A DNA stretch of 64,000 nt from Gammaproteobacteria bacterium (GCA_030426355.1 JAUHYQ010000002.1:186001-250000), one strand, 5' to 3'; shown: positions 8,298-16,782, counted from the stretch's first letter. The notes: generated by a model from the sequence alone, not told the origin. Numbers and translations are program-made.

Positions 8298-9536
8298 TCA
8301 GTCGTGGGCAATAAGCGGTGCAATCTTTATAACGCTGCCCGCGGTCAGTCTGTCAGCGTCAGCGTTGGCAATTGCCCAGCAATTGGCTTTCATTAGCGGG
8401 CTTATTTTGAAAGATTCCTGACCGGGCAGAATCTCGGCGATCAATTTGCCCGTGTTGTCGGTACGTGCGTTTGCCTTGGCAAAGAACATAAGGCCAGCCT
8501 TTTTGCGGACATCCTCGGCAAGCACAGCGGAGGCATATTGCTCGGGTTGCTGACCGCTCATTTGACGCATCGCAGGCACCACGAAAAAGCGCAGGCCCAC
8601 GGCGACTGCTATAGGATTTCCGGGCAGGCCGAATACGAGTGTGCCGTTGGGCAGCCGCGCAAACAGTATGGGTTTTCCCGGGCGAATCGCCACGCGATGG
8701 AAAAGTATGTCAGCACCCAGTTGTTCGAGCGCCGTCGGCACAAAGTCCATGCGCCCAGCTGATACGCCGCCTGTGGTGAGGATAATGTCGGTTTTGTCCT
8801 GCAGGTTTTGCACACGTTCGATAAGTTCATCGGCCGAGTCGCCGGTGCGGTATACCCCTGCGCTGGCCGCACCTACTGAGGCGATAGCCGCTTCCAGATA
8901 AGGGCCGTTAGAATCATGAATCTTGCCCGGCTCAAGTAATTTATTGGTATCGGTGAGTTCATTGCCGGTGGTAATGGCAGCGACACGCGCCGGCATGCGC
9001 ACCTGAATCTCGCGCACTCCCGTGGCGGCCAGACCCATAATCTGGTTGGCTTGTATGAGTTGTCCGGCACCCAGCAGCGCATCGCCTTTGGCGAAATCCT
9101 CACCGGCGCAGCGCAGGTTCCGTCCGGCGTTAACTTGCTGGTGCAGTTGTATTGCGACCGGTTTGCCGGTCGGATCGCGCTTTATTTCGACCTGCTCGAC
9201 CGGAATAACACCATCGTAGCCAGCGGGTATTGGTGCGCCTGTCATGATTTCCCATGCCGTGCGTGGTTCGTTCTGATCCCCGCCGGGGGTTTCGCCAGCC
9301 ATAACCATGCCGATGACTCGCATGGTAATCGGATTGGCCGGCGTCGCACCGTTCGTGTCACCGGAGTGCACTGCAAAACCGTCCATTGCGGAATTGTCGA
9401 ACGGCGGTACCGCGCTCGGGCAGGGCAAATCTGCGGCAATTACCGTTCCCGCTGCTTCGGACAGGGCGACACTAACCACTGGCAGCGGTGCAGCTGTTGA
9501 AGCGATGATGCCTAGGGCCTGTCCGTAATTGATCAT
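8298..9536 (-). CDS. moeA: Molybdopterin molybdenumtransferase MoeA
   Basis: MoeA inserts molybdate into adenylylated molybdopterin to form the active Mo cofactor. The 412-residue protein has the family landmarks in order: an early PCPSAVPPFDNSAMDGFAV (the substrate-pocket PxFDxSxMDG motif), ITTGNEL, then TTGGVSAGRMDF, and GLPGNPIAVAVGLRFFV in the MoCF-like domain, with a C-terminal domain IV. Length is normal for the family. It stands alone on the minus strand, divergent from the VOC-athLS operon with 65 bases between, and with mobB provides cofactor functions beside the molybdoenzyme. A 12-bp palindrome lies in the divergent gap. Confidence 0.95.
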   Translation of the reverse strand: MINYGQALGIIASTAAPLPVVSVALSEAAGTVIAADLPCPSAVPPFDNSAMDGFAVHSGDTNGATPANPITMRVIGMVMAGETPGGDQNEPRTAWEIMTGAPIPAGYDGVIPVEQVEIKRDPTGKPVAIQLHQQVNAGRNLRCAGEDFAKGDALLGAGQLIQANQIMGLAATGVREIQVRMPARVAAITTGNELTDTNKLLEPGKIHDSNGPYLEAAIASVGAASAGVYRTGDSADELIERVQNLQDKTDIILTTGGVSAGRMDFVPTALEQLGADILFHRVAIRPGKPILFARLPNGTLVFGLPGNPIAVAVGLRFFVVPAMRQMSGQQPEQYASAVLAEDVRKKAGLMFFAKANARTDNTGKLIAEILPGQESFKISPLMKANCWAIANADADRLTAGSVIKIAPLIAHD

Positions 9537-9551
9537 GGGTATCCTGTACGT

Positions 9552-9563
9552 TGATAATTATCA
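9552..9563. promoter_or_regulatory. 12-bp palindrome in the moeA / VOC divergent promoter region
   Basis: TGATAATTATCA is a perfect 12-base inverted repeat placed 15 bases upstream of the moeA start and 38 bases upstream of the VOC start. Its position in a 65-base divergent gap fits an operator shared by both genes. It partly resembles the GATAAT half-elements of Fur sites but is not a full 19-bp Fur box. Confidence 0.35.
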
Positions 9564-9601
9564 TCACCCGGCTGGCGGGCAATCACTAATCTGACACTCT
9601 A

Positions 9602-10609
9602 ATGAACAGCGATGCAAACAAGTTGGATCATCAGCTAAGCGCGCCCGTTAGCGTAGCGGTTATTGGTGTCGAGAGTCTCGACACCTCGCTGGCATTTTAT
9701 TCCGAAACACTGGGGCTGGAAGTAGCGGAGACCAGCACCTGGCAGGGCGCAGATTTTGAGCGCTACTGGCACCTGCCGTCAGGCTCCAGTGCACGTTGCG
9801 CCTTTCTTGGTTACGGCCCCGATCCGGTGGGGCGGATTCAGCTCATGGAGTTCGATGCGCCTCAAAGAAAGCGAATTCGGCAGAAAGGTATCAAACGTGC
9901 AACCGGGCTGTTTAATCTGAATATTTACACCAGCGATGTGAAGCGGGACTACGAGCAGCTTCGTGCGCAGGGTTTTGAATTCTGGAATGCGCCCAACAAC
10001 ATCAATTTTGGCCCCGCGGTGGGTGAGGCAACTGAACTGGCGTTCGAGGGGCCTGACGGAGTTGTTATCAATCTGGTCGAGTTAGTAACGCAAGACCCAA
10101 AGACCATGATCGGGCACTTGTATCACTTTGTTAATAGCTACGGCCGCACGCCAACCGGCTTTACGCCCGTGGTCACGACCGCACACACAGTGTCTGATAT
10201 GCAGAAAGCGCTGGCTTTCTACTACGGCCCGCTGGGCATGAAGTTGTTCTCCGATTCAATACTTGAGGGCGAGGCCAGTAATCGCGCGGTTAATCTGCCG
10301 GCCGAGTCACGCACCCACAGTGTGTTGGTTCAGGGCGGTCATGAGTACGGCAAGATTGCTCTGGCGGCGCCACTTAATTATGAGGTGCCGAGCCTGGTGC
10401 CAGACGCGGAGGCACCGAATATAGGCTACCTCGCACAGTCATTTCAGGTAAGTGACAGTGATGCGGCAGCAGTTGCGTGTGCTGCATTGGGTGCAGCCGA
10501 ATATTCGACACTTGTTGAACTTGATTTGCCGGGTCGCGGGCGCTGCAGAACCACGCTGGTCCGCAACCCCGGCAGCGGTGCGTTACAGGAATTGTTTGAG
10601 GTTATATAA
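9602..10609 (+). CDS. Two-domain VOC (glyoxalase/extradiol-dioxygenase fold) protein 2
   Basis: A 335-residue protein with two VOC modules. Module 1 begins PVSVAVIGVESLDTSLAFYSETLGLEV and module 2 begins near PVVTTAHTVSDMQKALAFYYGPLGM; the FYxxxLGxxxx pattern is typical of the glyoxalase/bleomycin-resistance/dioxygenase fold. It heads a plus-strand group with the molybdoenzyme (39 bases to its start) and is likely co-transcribed with it, which suggests action on its substrate or product. It resembles the VOC protein at 5983-6900. Ring cleavage, isomerisation and ligand binding are all possible; the metal ligands could not be assigned with confidence. Confidence 0.75.
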   Translation: MNSDANKLDHQLSAPVSVAVIGVESLDTSLAFYSETLGLEVAETSTWQGADFERYWHLPSGSSARCAFLGYGPDPVGRIQLMEFDAPQRKRIRQKGIKRATGLFNLNIYTSDVKRDYEQLRAQGFEFWNAPNNINFGPAVGEATELAFEGPDGVVINLVELVTQDPKTMIGHLYHFVNSYGRTPTGFTPVVTTAHTVSDMQKALAFYYGPLGMKLFSDSILEGEASNRAVNLPAESRTHSVLVQGGHEYGKIALAAPLNYEVPSLVPDAEAPNIGYLAQSFQVSDSDAAAVACAALGAAEYSTLVELDLPGRGRCRTTLVRNPGSGALQELFEVI

Positions 10610-10648
10610 GCGCGTGGGGTCTCCCGCGTGTAGTCAGGAGAATTGGCA

Positions 10649-13624
10649 ATGAGATTGGCAGTCATACTTTGGGGTATCCCGCAGGCTATGCGCGCTTGTG
10701 CTGCGATTTTCCCCAAATTTAAAGAGCGCCTGAAAGAGCGCGACTGCATTGCGCAGTTTGCGCTAAAGGATCAGCGGGACAAAGGGCGCTGGATCCAGTT
10801 GAAAGACGGCCGCATTTCGACCGGCGCCGGTGTGCATGCGAATCCCGATTTCACTATTTTTTTCAAGAACGCGAAGATTGCAGCGGATTTTCTGACACCA
10901 CCGTTTAATCAACTTGAACGCATTCACGCTGCCAAGAACTTCATGATCACCATGGCGGGCCCGGACGATCTGATCGTCTGGTTCATGCACCTCGTTGCCA
11001 GTATGGAGTCCTACACCTGGACCAGCGGCACCGACATGGGTAACGGCGTAACGCGTTACACCAACGGCACCAACGGGGGGCCGATTTTTGTCTACGTCAA
11101 GGATGGCAAAATTCTGCGCACGACGTCGATGGACTTCGACGGCAGCGATCCCGGCTCGTTCACTATCAAGGCCCGTGGCAAGACCTTTAAGCCTCCGCGC
11201 AAAACGACTCTGGCAGCTCATGGGGCCTGCCAGAAATCTATGGTGTACTCGAAAAACCGCATCCTGAAGCCGATGAAGCGCGTTGACTTCGATCCGCATG
11301 GCGACCGGAATATCCAGAACCGCGGCAAGTCCGAGTTTGTCGAAATCAGCTGGGAAGAAGCCCTCGACATCGTGTCCGGCGAGATCAAGCGCTGCAAGAA
11401 AGTCGGGCCCGGTGCCATTCTGGTTGCCAACGGTTCGCATCACCAGTGGGGCAACCTCGGCCATTATCTGTCGGCCTTTAACCGCTTCTGGAATCTGATT
11501 GGTGTCAGCAAATTGATGCACAGTCCGGACAGCTGGGAAGGCTGGTTCTGGGGTGCGCAACATCATTGGGGCAACAGCATGCGGTTGGGTGCGGCCGAAC
11601 CTTACGGCACCGTGGAGGATTGTTTGCAAGAGGCCGAGATGATCGTCTTCTGGTCAAGCGACCCGGATGCCACCTACGGTTTCGAGGGCACCCAGCGGCG
11701 TCGCTGGGCCAAGGAACTCGGCATAAAGATGGTGCACATTGATCCCTACCTGAACCATACGGCTGCGCATCTGGGTGGTAAGTGGATCTCGCCTAAGCCG
11801 GGTACCGACACGGCTTTTGCTCAGGCACTGACGTACATCTGGATTACCGAAGGCACTTACGACAAGGAATTCGTCGAAAAGCGCACCACCGGATTTGATG
11901 AATGGAAAGCACACGTACTTGGTGAAGACGATGGCATTCCTAAAACGCCGGAATGGCAGGAAGGCGAAACCGGCGTTCCGGCGCGGGATTGCCGCGCGCT
12001 GGCGCGCGAGTGGGCCAGCAAGAAAACTTACCTCGGTGTCGGCGGCTGGGGCTGCGGAATTGGTGGGGCCTGTCGCGGGCCGACGGGTGCGCAGTGGGCG
12101 CGCATGATGACCATCCTGGCGGCTATGCAGGGCATCGGTAAACCCGGTTCGAATATGGGTAACCTGCAGTTCGGCGCACCGGTAGACATGAACTTTTATT
12201 TCCCGGGGTATGCCGAGGGCAGCATGTCGGGTGACCTGGCTTACAGCGCCAACTCCACCAACAACTACCAGCGCATGCCGCATATTGTGACCATGAGTTC
12301 GGTCAAGCAGGTGATCCCGCGGATGTGGTTACCGGAAGCCATTATGGGCAAGCCCAAACTGGGTTATGTGACCGCAGTCGATTCCGTCGTCGGGCAGTTT
12401 TTTCCGATTGGTTATCCGTCGCCGGGCCATGTGCCGGTAGAAATGATTTACAAGTATGGCAGTTCGTCGTTCGGCACCATGGTGGAGTCAAATCGTTGGG
12501 TGCGCATGTATCAGCATGAGAGCCTCAAGTTTGTTGTCAACCAATCGGTGTGGTGGGAAGGCGAGACTAAATATGCTGATGTTATCCTGCCGGCCTGCAC
12601 AGTATTCGAACGCTGGGATTTGGGTGAGTGGTATAACGTCGGCCCGGGATATGTTCATCACATGTACTCGATGAACAACCATCGTGTGATTTCACTGCAG
12701 CACAAGTGCATTGAGCCGCTGGGCGAGTCTAAATCCGACTACGATATTTTCCTCGCGATTGCCGAGAAGCTTGATCTTGGTGCCGTGTACTCCGAGGGAG
12801 GTAACTCCGAACTTGAGTGGTGCAAACGTGCCTATGAGTCATCGGATTGCGCCAAGGACATGTCCTGGCGGCAGTTCCTGAAAAAAGGTTATTACGTCGT
12901 AAAGCCGGAGCCTGAAGGGTCCCGTGCGCCGGTTGGCCTGCGCTGGTTTTACGAGGGGCGCAAGAAAGATGTGCCTGAGCCATACCCATTACCGTCCGAC
13001 TATGTTGATAAGTATGCGGAAGGTTTACAGACGCCGTCCGGTAAGTATGAGTTTGTGCCCACAACGCTGAAGCGTTTTGATGATCCTGAGCGTCCGCCGG
13101 TTAACAAGTACATGCGGACGTTTGAGAATTCAGAAAACGAACCGGAGATAGCCGCCAAGTATCCGCTGCAGTTGTTGTCACCACATTCGCGTTATCCGTT
13201 TCATCTGATGGGTGACGACGAGGGTTGTTTCCTGCGCGATATTCGCGAGCACCGGGTAAAGGTAGGCGATCATTATTACCTTACCTGCCGTATCAGCCCT
13301 GCCGATGCCGAGGCGCGCGGCATCAAGGATGACGACCTGATTCGTCTCTGGAATGATCGTGGCTCGGTGGTCTGTGCGGCACAGGTTACCGACCGGTTGC
13401 GTCCGGGTGTGATCAGCGCGCCCACCGCGTCTTCCGAGTACCGGCCTGCGGGCGAGCCGGGCAAGTCAACCGATCTGGGCGGCTGCATCAACATACTGAA
13501 CACCAGTAAGCCGATTACCACCAAGAGCCATGGTATCCGGCCTAACACCACGCTTATTGAGGTCGAAAAGTGGACAGGCGTTGATACCTGGAAACCGGTC
13601 GAGTCCAGTCAGGAGGTGGCGTAA
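10649..13624 (+). CDS. Molybdopterin enzyme: SCP2-like domain fused to a pyrogallol-transhydroxylase-like catalytic subunit
   Basis: A 991-residue protein. Residues 1 to about 120 look like an SCP2 sterol-carrier domain (GRWIQLKDGRIS, NPDFTIFFKNAK and a C-terminal ITMAGPDDLIVWF). From about residue 140 it is a bis-MGD enzyme of the DMSO reductase family without the N-terminal Fe-S motif and without a Tat signal, so cytoplasmic. It best fits the large subunit of pyrogallol-phloroglucinol transhydroxylase. GSHHQWG is followed 30 residues later by SPDSWEGW, so His264, Asp294 and Ser295 have the spacing I recall for His144, Asp174 and Mo-ligand Ser175 of that enzyme. ATG 10649 is chosen because AGGAG lies 8 bases upstream (10636-10640). 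The substrate is not known; the SCP2 domain hints at a hydrophobic one. Confidence 0.85.
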   Translation: MRLAVILWGIPQAMRACAAIFPKFKERLKERDCIAQFALKDQRDKGRWIQLKDGRISTGAGVHANPDFTIFFKNAKIAADFLTPPFNQLERIHAAKNFMITMAGPDDLIVWFMHLVASMESYTWTSGTDMGNGVTRYTNGTNGGPIFVYVKDGKILRTTSMDFDGSDPGSFTIKARGKTFKPPRKTTLAAHGACQKSMVYSKNRILKPMKRVDFDPHGDRNIQNRGKSEFVEISWEEALDIVSGEIKRCKKVGPGAILVANGSHHQWGNLGHYLSAFNRFWNLIGVSKLMHSPDSWEGWFWGAQHHWGNSMRLGAAEPYGTVEDCLQEAEMIVFWSSDPDATYGFEGTQRRRWAKELGIKMVHIDPYLNHTAAHLGGKWISPKPGTDTAFAQALTYIWITEGTYDKEFVEKRTTGFDEWKAHVLGEDDGIPKTPEWQEGETGVPARDCRALAREWASKKTYLGVGGWGCGIGGACRGPTGAQWARMMTILAAMQGIGKPGSNMGNLQFGAPVDMNFYFPGYAEGSMSGDLAYSANSTNNYQRMPHIVTMSSVKQVIPRMWLPEAIMGKPKLGYVTAVDSVVGQFFPIGYPSPGHVPVEMIYKYGSSSFGTMVESNRWVRMYQHESLKFVVNQSVWWEGETKYADVILPACTVFERWDLGEWYNVGPGYVHHMYSMNNHRVISLQHKCIEPLGESKSDYDIFLAIAEKLDLGAVYSEGGNSELEWCKRAYESSDCAKDMSWRQFLKKGYYVVKPEPEGSRAPVGLRWFYEGRKKDVPEPYPLPSDYVDKYAEGLQTPSGKYEFVPTTLKRFDDPERPPVNKYMRTFENSENEPEIAAKYPLQLLSPHSRYPFHLMGDDEGCFLRDIREHRVKVGDHYYLTCRISPADAEARGIKDDDLIRLWNDRGSVVCAAQVTDRLRPGVISAPTASSEYRPAGEPGKSTDLGGCINILNTSKPITTKSHGIRPNTTLIEVEKWTGVDTWKPVESSQEVA

Positions 13625-13626
13625 TC

Positions 13627-14472
13627 ATGGTCAGTAAATGGAACATGATTGTTGATGTTGAGCGCTGCAATAACTGCCGGGCCTGTTTTCTGGCAGTTAA
13701 AGATGAGCACACTGGAAACGATTTCCCGGACTACGCTGCAGAACAGCCGCCCATGGGTGCCAACTGGCTGGATATTGAGCGCAAAGAGCGCGGCAGGTAT
13801 CCGATAGTTGATGCGCACTTCATGCCGGTTATGTGCAACCACTGCGACGATGCCCCGTGCATGAAAGTGGCCAAAGACGGCGCGATTAGAAAGCGCGATG
13901 ACGGTATTGTGATTATCGATCCCGTCAAAGCCAAAGGGCAGAAAGAAATTGTTGATGCCTGTCCGTACGGGGCTGTGTCGTGGAACGAAGAACTGCAGTT
14001 GCCGCAGGCCTGGATTTTCGACGCCCATCTGCTGGATTCCGGCTGGAATAAGACGCGCGCCGAGCAGTGTTGTCCCACGGATGTATTTAAGTCGGTAAAG
14101 GTGGAAGACGCGCAAATGCAGAAAATGGCTGCCGACGAAGGGTTGGAAGTATTGCAGCCTGAGCTTGGCACCAAGCCGCGCGTGTACTACAAGAACATGC
14201 ACTTCTTTAATCGGTGTTTTGTGGGCGGATCCGTCATTGCAACAGTTGACGGTGTCGAAGAATGCGCTGCAGATGCCGAGATTATTTTGCAGCAGGATGG
14301 CGGCGAACTCGCGCGCGCAACGACCGACACCTTCGGTGAGTTTAAAATCGACAAGCTCAAACCCAACAGTGGGTCATATCAGCTGGAAATAATTGGCACC
14401 GCAGGAAAGTTGTCCCAAACCTTCGAGCTTGGTGCCGAGAGCCTCTACTTAGGCGAATTGCGATTGGTCTGA
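13627..14472 (+). CDS. Iron-sulfur small subunit of the transhydroxylase-like molybdoenzyme
   Basis: The 281-residue electron-transfer partner of the preceding gene, starting 2 bases after its stop with AGGAGG (13609-13614) upstream. Residues 1 to about 195 form a DmsB-like ferredoxin scaffold; residues 196-281 form an all-beta tail (VIATVDGVEE...TDTFGEFKIDKL) like the Cna-B/transthyretin-like domain at the end of transhydroxylase small subunits. Cysteines are at 14, 17, 20, 70, 73, 78, 112, 148 and 149, plus 197 and 213. In the four-cluster DmsB pattern this leaves exactly two complete ligand sets (14/17/20/149 and 70/73/78/112); the sites for the other two clusters hold other residues. Pairing with an SCP2-fused large subunit is unusual. 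The call as a subunit is firm; the cluster count is inference. Confidence 0.87.
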   Translation: MVSKWNMIVDVERCNNCRACFLAVKDEHTGNDFPDYAAEQPPMGANWLDIERKERGRYPIVDAHFMPVMCNHCDDAPCMKVAKDGAIRKRDDGIVIIDPVKAKGQKEIVDACPYGAVSWNEELQLPQAWIFDAHLLDSGWNKTRAEQCCPTDVFKSVKVEDAQMQKMAADEGLEVLQPELGTKPRVYYKNMHFFNRCFVGGSVIATVDGVEECAADAEIILQQDGGELARATTDTFGEFKIDKLKPNSGSYQLEIIGTAGKLSQTFELGAESLYLGELRLV

Positions 14473-14840
14473 TGCGCCTCGATAAATGGTTGTGGGCCGC
14501 GCGCTTTTTCAAGACGCGAAGCCTGGCCAAAGGCGCCATTGATGGTGGCAAAGTGCATTGCGCGGGGCAGCGTGTTAAGACCTCTAAGGAAATCGCTGTT
14601 GGCGATATGCTCACCATTCGTCAAGGATACGAACAAAAGGAAGTCCGTATTCTGGCGCTAAGTGATCAGCGGCGTGGTGCGGCCGAAGCGGCCTTGCTCT
14701 ACCAGGAAACCGCCGCCAGCAAGGCGAGTCGGGAATCGCGCACCGCACAGCGCAAGGCCGGAGCAGGAGGGTTCATACCCGGCGACCACAAGCCGACTAA
14801 GAAAGAGCGTCGGCAAATGCAAAAACTCAGAGGTACCTGA
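14472..14840 (+). CDS. hslR: Heat shock protein 15 (S4-domain ribosome-associated HslR)
   Basis: HslR binds free 50S subunits that carry a stalled nascent chain on tRNA and helps recycle them. The 122-residue protein begins MRLDKWLWAARFFKTRSLAK, the S4 RNA-binding domain signature (residues 1-65), and ends in a basic tail (KPTKKERRQMQKLRG). Its ATG shares one base with the stop codon of the molybdoenzyme small subunit (TGATG), so it is likely translated by re-initiation behind it. This housekeeping function has no obvious link to the molybdoenzyme; the overlap may simply reflect gene order. Confidence 0.92.
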   Translation: MRLDKWLWAARFFKTRSLAKGAIDGGKVHCAGQRVKTSKEIAVGDMLTIRQGYEQKEVRILALSDQRRGAAEAALLYQETAASKASRESRTAQRKAGAGGFIPGDHKPTKKERRQMQKLRGT

Positions 14841-14846
14841 TGAGTC

Positions 14847-14888
14847 GGTGGCTTGCAGCCTGAATTGAAGCCGATCAGGCAAGCGACC
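14847..14888. terminator. Imperfect hairpin between convergent hslR and uppP
   Basis: The arm at 14847-14863 pairs with 14875-14888 with one mismatch and a three-base bulge, around an 11-base loop. It spans the 34-base gap between the two stop codons and overlaps the last codons of uppP. No T-run follows on either strand, so a role in bidirectional termination or 3'-end stability is possible but weakly supported. Confidence 0.32.
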
Positions 14889-15660
14889 AGACAATTGTTA
14901 TGCCGCCCACCAGCCATGCATACCAGGCAAAAATATAAAAGCGCTGGGTGCGCAGTAGCCAGACGAACGCTGCCAGTGCCAGCAACCCGCTGATAAGCGC
15001 CGCAATCGAGCCGAAGGTAATGTCGCTAATTAGCGCCTGATCGACACCGCGAAGATCAGGGAGCAACAGTACCCCGGCACCCGCCATGGCAATCATCCCC
15101 AGCATGAATGAAAACTCCGCAGCGGCCAGCGGGTTTAGCCCGAGCGCCAGGCCCGCGGCAACGGTCGAGCCGCTGCGTGAGATGCCCGGTAGAATGGCAA
15201 TGGCTTGCACACATCCGATGAGCAATGCGCTTTTCCAGGTGGGCTCATCGTCGCCGTGATGTCTGATCGTGTAGCGCGTGGTCCATACTACGAAGCCCGT
15301 GACAACGAGGCAGATACCCACCACCAACAAAGAGTCGAATTGCGCTTCGATCCAGCCCCGCAATGTTAGCGCGACCGCGACAGCGGGCATTGTGCCGAGA
15401 ATCAGTTTCCCCACGTACTCCAGTGCCCGTCGGTCGCGGGACAGGGTGCCAATGGCCAGTTTTGCCACGCCACGTCGGTAGAAAATCAAAATGGCAACCA
15501 GCGTCGCGATGTGAACCGCAACTTCGAAAACAATTCCCTGCCCGAACGTTGTGCCAAGGATTTCCTGGGCGAGCACCAGATGACCTGAACTGGACACCGG
15601 CAGAAACTCTGTCAGTCCCTGCACTATGCCCAGCAAAATTGAGTCAATAATCTCTTCCAT
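14875..15660 (-). CDS. uppP: Undecaprenyl-diphosphatase UppP (BacA)
   Basis: An inner-membrane phosphatase that converts undecaprenyl diphosphate to the monophosphate used as lipid carrier in peptidoglycan and surface-polymer synthesis; overexpression gives bacitracin resistance. The 261-residue protein has about eight hydrophobic segments and both family motifs: LGIVQGLTEFLPVSSSGHLVL near the N-terminus and LPGISRSGSTVA in the middle, which carry the catalytic Glu, Ser and Arg residues. Normal length and an ATG start. It is monocistronic, with unrelated neighbours. Confidence 0.96.
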   Translation of the reverse strand: MEEIIDSILLGIVQGLTEFLPVSSSGHLVLAQEILGTTFGQGIVFEVAVHIATLVAILIFYRRGVAKLAIGTLSRDRRALEYVGKLILGTMPAVAVALTLRGWIEAQFDSLLVVGICLVVTGFVVWTTRYTIRHHGDDEPTWKSALLIGCVQAIAILPGISRSGSTVAAGLALGLNPLAAAEFSFMLGMIAMAGAGVLLLPDLRGVDQALISDITFGSIAALISGLLALAAFVWLLRTQRFYIFAWYAWLVGGITIVWSLA

Positions 15661-15730
15661 TGATTTTCCGGCAAGACATCCGATATGCGCATCGTTGTGC
15701 GCGTTCTGCCGCCCGACCGCACGATTTCTG

Positions 15731-16588
15731 TCAGGCGATTTTCGTCAGGTATTCTTTCAGCGATGTTCCTGGCCGGCCCATCATTTCCTGAAACGTGTTG
15801 GTTTTTACTCCAGGCGTTTCACCGCTGGCAATCTCTGCGAACAGGCGTGCTACAGCATCCGAGTGCCAATCGTTCCGATGGAAAGGACGAATGGCTTCCT
15901 GAAAAGCATGCGGGTCGCAATCATCGTACTCAACATTCTGGCCGATAACTTCGCCGATAATTTTTGCGATGTCGTTAAAGTCCATTACCGGGTCGGGCCC
16001 GGTAATGTTGTAACACTGGCCATAATGCCGGGCAGGATTGTCGTCCGTCAGCACATGCGCTATGAACGCACCGGCGTCAGCGCAATCGGTCAGTGCAACC
16101 GTGCCATTGCCCATCGGCATGGAAAGCTTGCCGCTGGCTTTGCATGCGGCGGGTGAACTGCGAAAGTTCTGCATAAAGAAACTCGGCCGCACAAAGGTCC
16201 AGTTCATGCCCGAAGCCATAATGGCATCTTCGGCAGCAATATGCGCCAGCGGGATTGGGCTGGTGGTGCCCCGGATCGCTTCAGGCGACGATAGCTTCAG
16301 TATCCACGCAAGGCCTGCCTGCCTGGCAGTCTCGATAAATGACAACTCCAGGCGTTGCTGATCCTCGCCGTTTGGCAGGATCAAGACGGCCCGATCCACG
16401 CCTTGCAGCGCGGCTTTTACTGATTCAGGGTCTTCCAGATCACCTTTTACAAGTTCGACGCCCTTGGCCGACCAATCTCTGGCTTTGTTCAGGTCACGGA
16501 CCAGAGCCCTGAACTGCACACCTTTTTCCAGCAATGCGTTGGCGGTTGCACCGCCGTTATTGCCCGTTATACCCGTCAGCAAAATCAT
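15731..16588 (-). CDS. NmrA-like NAD(P)-binding Rossmann-fold protein
   Basis: A 285-residue atypical short-chain dehydrogenase-like protein. The N-terminal nucleotide-binding loop TGITGNNGGATANALL, the RALVRD motif after beta-2 and VELVKGDLED after beta-3 match the NmrA/NAD(P)H-binding family. No classical Tyr-x3-Lys catalytic pair is evident, which is common in this family. Members act as redox sensors or as quinone or isoflavone-type reductases, so the physiological role is open. The ATG at 16588 is used rather than the preceding in-frame TTG. It lies between uppP and the divergent TorD-like gene. Confidence 0.75.
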   Translation of the reverse strand: MILLTGITGNNGGATANALLEKGVQFRALVRDLNKARDWSAKGVELVKGDLEDPESVKAALQGVDRAVLILPNGEDQQRLELSFIETARQAGLAWILKLSSPEAIRGTTSPIPLAHIAAEDAIMASGMNWTFVRPSFFMQNFRSSPAACKASGKLSMPMGNGTVALTDCADAGAFIAHVLTDDNPARHYGQCYNITGPDPVMDFNDIAKIIGEVIGQNVEYDDCDPHAFQEAIRPFHRNDWHSDAVARLFAEIASGETPGVKTNTFQEMMGRPGTSLKEYLTKIA

Positions 16589-16782
16589 CAAACCATGTCC
16601 TTCGTCAGCAGAAAGCTGCGGAATCAGGCGTTAGCCTTCCGCGCCAATTTTGGGTCGGCCATTGTACACGCAAACCATGCGGTGCGGAGCGCTGGCTGGC
16701 ATGGCAACCGCGGGGTCGTTGCAGTAAAATCCTGCGCTCCCGTCATGTCTTAGCGAAGCCCGCTAAAGGATAGGGCTATCGC

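Noticed and set aside
10763-12283. Minus-strand frames of 209 and 288 residues opposite the molybdoenzyme
   Set aside because: They are antisense to a gene with clear family motifs, have no recognisable domains, and are explained by codon bias in a GC-rich gene.
10649-13624. Annotation as a nitrate, DMSO or formate-type respiratory enzyme
   Set aside because: There is no Tat signal, no N-terminal [4Fe-4S] motif and no membrane-anchor subunit, and the active-site spacing matches the transhydroxylase.
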